Shown: positions 33,801 through 42,556 of the stretch, in pieces
Layout: every line of letters begins with the position of its first letter
Position numbering within the stretch: the stretch's first letter is position 1
From: Membranipora membranacea
Taxonomy: Eukaryota > Bryozoa > Gymnolaemata > Cheilostomatida > Membraniporidae
DNA length: 64,000 bases
NCBI GenBank assembly: GCA_914767715.1
Contig: OU612074.1
Coordinates: forward strand, 3,055,501-3,119,500
Direction of reading: 5' to 3'
The notes under the pieces: generated by a model
Told to the model about the DNA's origin: nothing
Seen by the model: the letters and a program-made list of their open reading frames with translations, nothing else
The model's database searches: none
Translations under genes and position numbers: made by a program

Positions 33801-36420
33801 TCATGTTTGAGGTAAGCAGAGATTATAGAAGGTATTCTGATGTAATGTTGAGATATCCCTCCAGCTGATCAATCCCTGATTCTGTAGACTAGACGCAGAA
33901 ATCGGCTGAGCCTCATCTGATGTGAAGAGATAATGAGGATCCTACAAAATACATAGTTAACTAGATCAGCATCTACAAATACATAGATTACTAGAACAGC
34001 ATGTGCAGATAAATGTGTCATTTTGCTGACTAAATGATTGTGGGAATCAAAACCCCTGGCACAAAATCCCGATTCTGTCCATACATTGTGATAAAAACAT
34101 CAGGACTTATTCAGCGGAGTAATTTGATTAGTAACTGCCAAATTGGCATCTTATCCCTCCTTACTGAGTGAGCAAGTACAACCAGAGGTCTCATTCTCAA
34201 ATCAATCACTATACGGAACTATATATCTTCAGAGTGATCAATTTGTGAACGAGTTCTCTAGATTGAAAAACCAAAAGAGGATTTTGCGCGACCACGTGAC
34301 ACAAATAATAATTTTCCCATATTAATAGAAACACATGGCCTTGGTCATAATGTCAATATTCATAATAATAGATTATTCGGAAGTTGTCTGTGCCTAAGTA
34401 TGCAGCCGATTAATGATAAAGGAAAATAAAAATTAAATGGTAATCGATATGAAGAGACATCTTGAGGAGAGAGTTATGATGTCTCAGTGACATGATTTCT
34501 GGGTGAGACTCCATCCTGTGCTTTATCTAGCTCATATATATTGCCTCGATGATTGATAAAACAAATGAGTAAAGCTGAAGCACTAACCAGTATCAGAAGG
34601 AAGCATTGTGATGTTTTAGATGACTTTGCTATTCCTATGATGCCTTTAGACGAATTGTCGCTCTCACCACCTAAATGAAATAAAGTCCTGTATTGATTAA
34701 TTCACGCAAAACTAACTTAACTTGATCCCAAAAATGCAAAAAAGTGATATATAACATATATGAAATATTGAGCCAGATCTAATGATTGATCAATGATCAA
34801 ACACAGATCAGACTTATTCAGTCTGCTTTCACATGGTTATATCTTCCTCCTACCCCTCCAAGATGTAGAACATTTTTCTCTCATCTCAATTTCTGACTAG
34901 ACATCAAAAGAGGAGAGTCTGTTTCATATACTGACCCATCATGATAGGGGATTTCCTCACTGTAAAATGTCTCTCTAACTCCGGGGTGTGATTCACTAAC
35001 TTTGACCCACTGGGTATGTGTAGAATCTTACCTGGTACCTGAGAAAAGAAATAAGTAAATAAGAGAATAACCAGGGAATCATAAAATTGCAATTACTAGA
35101 TCAGTAAGTTATAACTGATGAGTGGGATGAGGGTCTAAGGTGGACAATGGCAGTGCTATCTATCTATGACAATTTTTAGCCAGAATGTAAAAACAGGAGA
35201 TCTAAGATTTCGATTTTATTCAAGTCTCACTCTGCACTCTATAAAAACATCTGCTATTCCCGACAAAGCTTGTGGCAAAAAGTTATTCTGTGCCTTCAAA
35301 TTGTTGTTTCAAAGAACTTCATATGTGAATGTAACTCCTATTAGACACTGCGCGAAATCTGAACAATTTCCGAGAGTGAACTACTTACATCAAGTTTGGC
35401 CAAATTTGCCAGCATTCAAAGTCGCCCCACTCAAGCCGTGGTTGCATACCAGTAAGACAGGAGCGACTCAAAATGCAGGAAAAATTTGATCAAAATTAGA
35501 TCACACAACTAGCGGTACCAGGGTACCAAAAGGCTTAATTTTCCAACTGAATAATTTAGTTTCTCTTAACATCGAGAAAATCGAGAATCGAAATCGAGAA
35601 AACTCGAGAAAATCAGTCACTTACATCGTGCAGTTTATCGATGACCAGCCCGACCTCCACACTACCGATCCACTTCCTGGATCAAGCGAACCCTTCATTC
35701 TTATCTCCCATAGAGACCAGTGTTTCCTGTATTTTTGGAATGGATGGTACTAAGGGGACATCGGAATTCTCTCCCTTTGAGCCTCGGATCCAAGAGCACA
35801 TAGTCTGTAGGGTGCGGTACCCACATCCCCAACCCTGAAATCGGATTTAAGACTCATATCATACCACAGACTAGGATAATGTACATCTGAAGAATAAAAC
35901 GCTCATCAGTATAATGGAGTGTCGAGCGATTGATGAAAACTTAGCACAGTCAATATCTGGCCCAAAGAAGATATAATTTGGATTCAGGGCCCTCAAGACC
36001 TACAATGAATATTAGCCTTAGTTTCCGAGGTTATATTTTCAATATAGGGAAAAAAGTACCCTATTAGTATATTCTGGTCTAAACTTTGAATTAAAAACAC
36101 TTGAAACTGGACTACATGCTGTTTATGAACCTACAGCTATATTCTAAATTAGAGCAAGAACTCTAGTATGATACAAAAACACGTTTGGTACTCAATATCT
36201 TGTCAGTTTTTTAGTTCAATGACCATCAAAACAGCCCTGAAAGAAATGTGATAATATGACGATTGGTACAAAATAAACACTCACTCACACTATCGTTCAG
36301 CCCATCACATCCATAGTGATAGTAGATATATCTGTCACAGGTTATGATGTCATCTACATCAGTCGGAGGAGATAATCCCATGTGTATATCACTTAATAAC
36401 TCCAGATTATCGGTTATCAT
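33801..36420 (-). CDS. UFSP1: UFSP1-like UFM1-specific cysteine protease, 5 exons, one in-frame TGA
   Basis: Exons 36420-36289, 35834-35625, 35038-34936, 34670-34588 and 33941-33801 have canonical borders and matching phases, 669 nt or 222 codons, the usual UFSP1 size. The enzyme matures UFM1 and removes it from proteins of the UFMylation pathway. Signatures: YIYYHYGCDG at the end of exon 1, GWGCGYR with the catalytic Cys at the start of exon 2, WIGSVEVGLVIDKL, the SPIMMGG loop at the exon 3/4 junction, DPH with the catalytic Asp and His at the start of exon 5, and the C-terminal FYNLCLPQ. Exon 2 contains TGA at 35684-35682 where homologs have Gly, with clear homology on both sides, so it is a nonsense change or a sequence error. 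The start is the ATG at 36420; CCDC115 ends 469 bp upstream on the same strand. Confidence 0.85.
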
Positions 36421-36888
36421 GTAGCATTATGTATCATGTATCATTGTAGCACTCCAAGTAGAAGAAAATCTCATCCTGAATCAAGAAAAAGTAGAGCAGA
36501 GTGTAAAAGCCAACTTAAAGCGTCTTTAAGGATACTTGAGCTGTTACGTACGAGATATTTATCCAAATTTTGTTCCCACTTGGATGAGCAAATTGATGGG
36601 GAATGTTATATATATGCCAGTTTTTAAGATGAGAAGATAACTTGTATTCTTTATACTTAACACTGACTAGATTTTCTATGTTGGGCAATAGAATTGGAGC
36701 CCGATCTATCATTACCATACAAACTTAATATAATAGGTAATAAATTATAAATGTGTTAAAAATTCTAAACCGGTTGATATTAATAATCCTCATGATCATT
36801 ATCGACCATAATTCATCATAACATGTTCGGTGTTGCTTGCAATAGAAATAAATATATAAAAACACGAACAAATTAATGTTCATAACCA

Positions 36889-39308
36889 TCAGCTCTGAAG
36901 ATCTTGATATTCAGATTTCATATCCATGAGCTCAGCCTGAGTTTCACAGATCTTTGCGGACACTGTAACACAGCGCTGAAAGCACGCCTTACTCATCCTC
37001 AGGCTCTGAGGCACCAATAACCCAAACATGCGTATTGGGTCCTTAGGATCTACTAGCTCAGAGTCCTCATTCGATTTGGTGCCGATCGATGGGGCGTCAC
37101 CTTGACCACCCACATTCTCAATGTTCCTCTTCCGAGAACTATCTGAGGTTGTAGATTCAATGTCAGTTTTGGGTATTTTGTTTTTGATGAGTCCGAAGCT
37201 CAGACATTTATGATCGTGTTCTACTTTAAGATTGGGAACTATCTCCCTCTCATCATACTGTGATGAGGTGACAGATTTCTGTCCCATGTTACTGCGAGCT
37301 TTAGCCATCAGCAGAAATCCATCCTTCAACTCCTGAAAAAATATGTGGAGACAATATTTTGGGATGAAAACAGAGAGTTGATACTCGACAGGTAATGACA
37401 TGCTTAGATTCCTCAATTAACTGAAATCCATGAGCTGTCATTCAATTTGAAAGGTTAACGACTTAGAAGATCACTCACATATCCAAGCAATTGGAAGTTT
37501 TAAAGAAAAAAAATCTTGCACAGAGAAGATCTTGCTATACTTCCTTTTTTTCTATCTTGTAATAATAGAAGATTTTATCAGGTTGAGATATTTGTCACCT
37601 TAGCAATAAACATCATATTGGGGAGATCTCATGCAGCACTTTTAAACAAGGGAACCACTGTACACAGCATATTTGAAGGTAAAGCAGATTCTTTTTTGAC
37701 CGGGTCTCACAAGCATAGAAGGGAATAATGTCACTCAACCCCAACCAATCAGATACTACACTCTCTCAAGGGGCTCCCAAAATCAGTACGAAGCAGGTAA
37801 GTGATATGCCTTGTGACGAATGTCTCAAAATTTGCCACATTCAGACAAAAAGGCCTACTTAAATGTGAACAGAGGTTTCATTTGCGAAAAGCCACCTCTT
37901 TGGCAGGACATTGCAGAGGTTGTACATTATGCAAACTTGACAAAAAATCCTGATTGTGATAAATTAGTACCTCAAAATAATTTAAACCTACTTTCAATCC
38001 AATCCTACGATTGTATCAAGACAAAAATACAGCTTGAAATAGATGAAAAATGTATACCCTTTGAGCTTGGGCAATAAAACGGAAAAAGGAAGTTATCTTG
38101 GTTATATTCTAGTGTGAGATTTTATCATCATGCGTAACACAAGGTTACAGCCCCACATCGGTTGCTGCTGCCTAAACTATGTTATGCACAACGTCAAAAC
38201 TGCTTATTCATATCGCTGCTCTTATTCTGACCTAAATATTTTCTTGGGATTTTGTGACATCAAAGATACTTCGTTACCTATCCAATGGATTCTATTTTTT
38301 TGGATATCATTTGAAAAATGTGTTTTTCATGCTACGGCTGCTTATCTTTGCCCAGTGGAAACAAAGGTGTTCTGAAAGCTCTGCTTTCCTTTATTGGCTG
38401 ATTTGGTAGCTTTCAAGACTACCCAAAGATCAATGCATGTTATAGTCAGGCAGTTACTTATGATAAAGTTGTGTCAGATTTGTCTGGTAAAAAGTTCAAC
38501 TGGACATGAATTATTGATGGTGGAAAAGTGGCTTTCATTTGGGAAGGTAGCTCCCATTCTCTGCATTATGATGTCACAGTCTTTCGTAAGCGCAATATAA
38601 ATAACAAGTCTTTCCGAGAGACTGTGACATCATAATGCGGGGAATGGGAGTTACCTTCCCTCTTGGGAAGCAATTTTTCACATCAATAATTCATGCCAAG
38701 TAGAGCATTGAATTGTTTTACCATGCAAATCTGACCTTTATTTATTATGATACACTAATAAATAGGATGATGATCAAAGTGTTCAGGGATGTAGCAGGAC
38801 TCGAACCCAGGTCCAATTGGCCATGCAGGCAACGCCGCTAATGCTGAGCTATATTGTTTACAGGCTCATAGAGCTGGACCTAGTGGTGCGAAGGTAGCGT
38901 CGATGGTAGCGTCGTTGCCAGCAGGTATGTAGACCCGGGTTCGAGTCCCACCTAGGTCTGAATTTTGATCATCATCTTATCTGTGTGATTACTAGTGTAA
39001 AAACTCATAATAAGTATGACGGTTGTGACATACCACTGAGTAAACATCAGCTGATTCCCTACGTCGATTGAAGGCGATCACCTTGGAAGTTTGAGAGGCC
39101 ATAACTTCCTCAATATTTGGACTCCAAAGCTGGAATTCGCTCACATGATGGAAAAAAATATGGAGAAGTGATACAAAATAGCAGCCTCAAACTAATTTTT
39201 AAGTCATACCTGATCAAGCTGTCTCCTTAGAGTAGATAAATCCTCGAGCTTCTTAAAGAAATTGACTACTAGTCCGTCCAATCTCTCATGGTTACTTGTA
39301 CTGCTCAT
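36889..39308 (-). CDS. CCDC115: CCDC115/Vma22-like V-ATPase assembly factor, 2 exons, 180 aa
   Basis: Exon 1 is 39308-39210 (33 codons, ATG at 39308, GTATGA donor). Exon 2 is 37332-36889, after a TTTTTTCAG acceptor, in phase 0. The total is 180 residues, the same as the human protein. Yeast Vma22 and vertebrate CCDC115, with TMEM199, help assemble the V-ATPase Vo sector in the ER/Golgi. The conserved halves are visible: an N-terminal coiled coil continuing across the intron into GFLLMAKARSNMGQKSV, a variable acidic linker, and the C-terminal DPIRMFGLLVPQSLR signature followed by a second helix. No lesion was seen. The 1.9-kb intron holds a foldback element (38473-38735) and a pair of SINE-like repeats. 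Confidence 0.88.
38473..38735. mobile_element. Foldback/MITE-like inverted repeat in CCDC115 intron
   Basis: Arms of about 115-125 bp pair around a loop of about 20 bp. The inner 45 bp (GGGAAGGTAGCTCCCATTCT to CTGTGACATCATAATGC) are nearly perfect, the outer parts about 80 percent. It would fold into a long hairpin in the pre-mRNA. Confidence 0.6.
38762..38985. repeat. Head-to-head pair of tRNA-derived SINEs
   Basis: The minus strand at about 38866-38762 has an A box TAGCTCAGCATTAGCGG and a B box GGTTCGAGTCC; the plus strand at about 38876-38985 has GGGTTCGAGTCCC. Both are followed by the same TTTGATCATCATC tail in opposite directions. The T-stem does not pair fully in the plus copy, so these are SINEs, not tRNA genes. 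Confidence 0.6.
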
Positions 39309-40179
39309 AACTGCTTCTCCGAAAGCTATACGATAAAACATCGATTGAGACAAATTATACCGAATAGCTCCCAAAGCTGGCAGCCTTCGCAGGCAGTTAT
39401 GTTAAGCGGTTTCATGTGGACCTTGATAACAGTTTTCCTTGTTCTCATTCATTTCCAACTAGAGTACCTATTTTTGCCCTCATTCTCATAGAGATATTTT
39501 AGATATAGTTTATAATATATGTCCTCCCCCAATTTAGCTTGCGCATTCAGGTATGAAATTTTATTTAAGTCTTACCCTCCAAATCTAATGTTATTTTTTG
39601 TGTGAGAGGAATTGGTTGGGTTTATATAACTCGCAACCCCTTCTGACTGGTGCACGACCCCTCCTGACTGTCTCAAAACACCTCGAGACACTTTTGTTGC
39701 AAATTTGCAGATGACCTGATATATATCATATGTTTGGAGGTCTTTTGATTACCCCCATCCCTTCCGCTCCGTGATAATCTATTTTTTTAAATTGGGATTG
39801 AAATTGTTCGATGACATTACTGAAAAGTTCAGTTCTGTATGGGCAATAATGAATAACACATGAGACAGGTGCTGTAGAGGCTATGGGATATGTCATACAG
39901 CGCTCAAGGCATCTACAGCATTGTAGCCTAAGACATTTTCCCACTATACACTACAGCACATGCCGCACGTCTCCAAACACCCAAGTGTCGAATAAGACTG
40001 AGTACCTAAAATATATATATATGTCTTAGCATGCAACATGGGCTGCACCAACAAACCCTCTATTACAACTTTTTCATTAAAATGGCCATACATACTACAT
40101 AATAGCTGGACTACTACTACTAGTGCTGTAATGACAGTAGTTTTTATTTATCTGGTATGTCTTACTGTAGCCAGTCCAC
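39309..40179. other. Intergenic, upstream of CCDC115
   Basis: Presumed promoter region of the minus-strand CCDC115 gene. No TATA box at a telling distance and no other gene was recognised. Confidence 0.4.
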
Positions 40180-40279
40180 AGGTCTACTCCAAAACCTGGG
40201 ATTTTGGCAATGTTTGACTGCCCCCCACTCAAGGGGGGCAGTCAAACATTGCCAAAATCCCAGGTTTTGGAGTAGACCT
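40180..40279. repeat. Perfect 47-bp inverted repeat with 6-nt loop
   Basis: AGGTCTACTCCAAAACCTGG... to ...GACTGCCCCCC, loop ACTCAA, then the exact reverse complement. No mismatch in 47 base pairs was seen by eye. GACCT is repeated just to the right. Confidence 0.85.
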
Positions 40280-41005
40280 GACCTGTGGTGAGCCAGTCTT
40301 TACAAGGAATAACCTGATACAGTGAATGAATGGGTACAACTGAACATTCCATAACATAATTACATATAATTTTACCATATTTTAGAGCTGATTTGAAATG
40401 ATATGGTATCCTAGAGTACTTCTGATGCACACACCAAGGGCATATAGTTTACCCTTGCACACACAACTTTTTCTTCCATCAAAATAAAATCATATGCGAA
40501 ATGAAGCCTTCACCTCCATGTCATGTGCTTCAAGGTCAAACCCATCAACCAATCAAATAGCTCAATTTCCTTATTACTATAACAGTTTAGTAATTTTATG
40601 TCTTTTTCCGATTTCTGCGGTGCCACCAATTTAGGCTACCAATAAAATGTCAGCCCCCTGTAAATGGGAAAAATCCAAATCTTCTTTCATTTGTAGTTCA
40701 TTTATTGCTTCTGCATAGAAATGTCAGCCCATGTCTTCTCTAAAACCTAGTTATCCGGTAATAATTGATTCTGGTCTTTGATTAATTCTCAAGGAAGATT
40801 AGTCAAATATAGTGTTTTGTCCATGTTGTAGCACAGTCACACCAATGAAGTAAGTTTAGTTCATTGGTCACACCAAGGAGTACTCCTTGGACTTGGTCAC
40901 ACTCTCTCTAAATCTTCTCTGTGATTTGTCTTTGACAGACTGACTGTCACTAACAGTCACTGTGTGTGTATGCTCATATTATTTTTTATCAGCGTTGATG
41001 ACAAT

Positions 41006-41274
41006 TGTTGTAGAATGGACTCACCAGTGGTTGGTCTTTAGAGAGGTGCTCGATGGACATAAGGATGGACAGTCTTCGGTCTACAATAGGACGGATATCT
41101 CTAGCTAGGTTATTCTTGATTCTCCTTCACTCGGTCACCATTCATAGTCTGGTTCTCTCCTTCCGTGCTCCTAGGTCGATCCCCCTCTGAAGATTTGTAT
41201 ATGAGTCTATCTCGACTCTACTGATATTGTTCTCAGACTATTATTTAGTGAGTCCACTTTCACTATCTATAACA
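41006..41274 (-). repeat. 3' LTR of the Gypsy element
   Basis: 269 bp, TGTTGTAG to CTATAACA on the plus strand. It is paired with 46619-46887, with six substitutions between them. Confidence 0.95.
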
Positions 41275-41284
41275 TCTCCCTCTC
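41275..41284 (-). promoter_or_regulatory. Polypurine tract of the Gypsy element
   Basis: On the minus strand GAGAGGGAGA lies directly before the 3' LTR, the expected primer site for plus-strand cDNA synthesis. Confidence 0.8.
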
Positions 41285-41543
41285 AAGATTATAACCATAA
41301 TCTTATATAACTGATGCACCTGCATCCGATTTTTTTTTTTTTTTGCTGATGATTCACATCAGTCCATTTATCCGATATTCGATGTGTCACATCGAACTCA
41401 ATTCTGCAAATATAACCAAAAAAATTTCTTAAACAAATTGCCAAGAGCCACTTTTATAAGGAAGATAAACATGACAGGTGCTAGACAAGACAAAATAACA
41501 AGTGAAGAAAGGTCATATACCAAAATATTAGTGTATGGGATAC

Positions 41544-42176
41544 CTAGATTTCTGCATAAGCAAGTCTAGCTATGGTTGCTGACGCTTTCGCAGAAAGCTC
41601 CCACTCCTGGATTCTCTGAGTGCCCTCATCAGGATGGAGTCCATCTCTGAGGTACCAGAATCTAAATTTCCACTTCCCATGCATCCTTTTCAAAAGGTGT
41701 GTGTGTAAAAATGGAGTAGCATAATCAGAGCGGTCATTCATTAAGGCTATTTGATGATTCAAAATGACAATACTCTCTACGAGATGCGCCGTCATCTCTT
41801 CATAGAACTCTTCATACACATGCTCAGCCACCTTACTGTGGTGATTATACTGTGCAAAGTCCATGGGGAACGTGGAGCATAAAACTACATAAACTCCCCG
41901 TTTCTTTAAAGTGCTTATTCTTAGCTCAATGGCCTTGAACTCGTTCTCTGTACGTAAATAAACTTCTCTAGACTTTTTATCTTTAACCGTTAGTTCTACT
42001 GGCCCAGTCGATAGAAATATTATAGAGTTAGCATATATAGTTCGGAAGGATTGTGATATAATGGATAGAAGGTGATCCCAATTTGCACCCGGGTAACATT
42101 CCGTCCTGTCGAACCCGACAGGTGCCATACCTCTGACCACACTATTACCCATGAGGATAAGTTTTACACAACCATC
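41544..42176 (-). CDS. SGNH hydrolase-like third ORF of the Gypsy element
   Basis: About 210 residues between pol and the polypurine tract. The fold starts with KLILMGNSVVRG (block I, with GNS in place of GDS; the nucleophile Ser is kept), has a second strand ending IIFLSTGPVE where the usual GxND block III should be, and ends with DGLHPDEG carrying the catalytic Asp and His. The first ATG (42152) falls inside the first beta strand, so it is a poor start. The frame is open back to an in-frame TAG at 42179-42177, and that AG is preceded by TTTTATTCTATTTCT, a good 3' splice site. I therefore start at 42176 and infer a spliced RNA. Such a domain is known in Ngaro and CR1-type elements but is not a standard Gypsy gene. 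The Asn of block III is not conserved, so activity is uncertain. Confidence 0.72.
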   Translation of the reverse strand, partial: DGCVKLILMGNSVVRGMAPVGFDRTECYPGANWDHLLSIISQSFRTIYANSIIFLSTGPVELTVKDKKSREVYLRTENEFKAIELRISTLKKRGVYVVLCSTFPMDFAQYNHHSKVAEHVYEEFYEEMTAHLVESIVILNHQIALMNDRSDYATPFLHTHLLKRMHGKWKFRFWYLRDGLHPDEGTQRIQEWELSAKASATIARLAYAEI

Positions 42177-42277
42177 CTAGAAATAGAATAAAACCACAAT
42201 ATGGTCAAATACGTGAAAACATGGCTAAAAACTATTAACAAAACCCGAAACATGGTACATAGTGCCTCGTGTAATAG

Positions 42278-42556
42278 TTACAGGTTCATTCTTTTTACAG
42301 GTTTCACAGATCTACCCGATCTCGTGGTTCTCATTGTCTCTGGTTGGGCCTGCGTCCTATCTAGAGACTGCCTGACTTCTGTCCTCTTAGTTGAAGGTAC
42401 TGGTACTGCCTCACAGAACGAGATTCCTGTACTCCTGTCGGGCTGTGGACACAGAGCTTCCTGTTTAACTGCTGGAGTCGCATATGACAGAACCTGATGG
42501 GGTACATCTGGCAACACAGGAGGTAAAACTTTCTGGTGGGGTACCTCAGACTCTGC
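42278..42556 (-). pseudogene. Frame-shifted C-terminal tail of Gypsy pol
   Basis: After the pol stop at 42546 the next frame continues with a Pro- and Ser-rich tail ending TRSGRSVKPVKRMNL, the kind of ending many Gypsy integrases have. The frames cross near 42550-42560 in an AGAG repeat, so a small indel probably truncated pol here. An alternative is that the short form is normal. Confidence 0.5.

Noticed and set aside
35682-35684. TGA as a selenocysteine codon in UFSP1
   Set aside because: The position is Gly in the family and is away from the active site, so recoding to selenocysteine is unlikely.
38876-38960. Functional tRNA gene
   Set aside because: The B box is present but the T-stem pairs at only three positions and the D-arm is irregular; the tail is shared with a second SINE copy.
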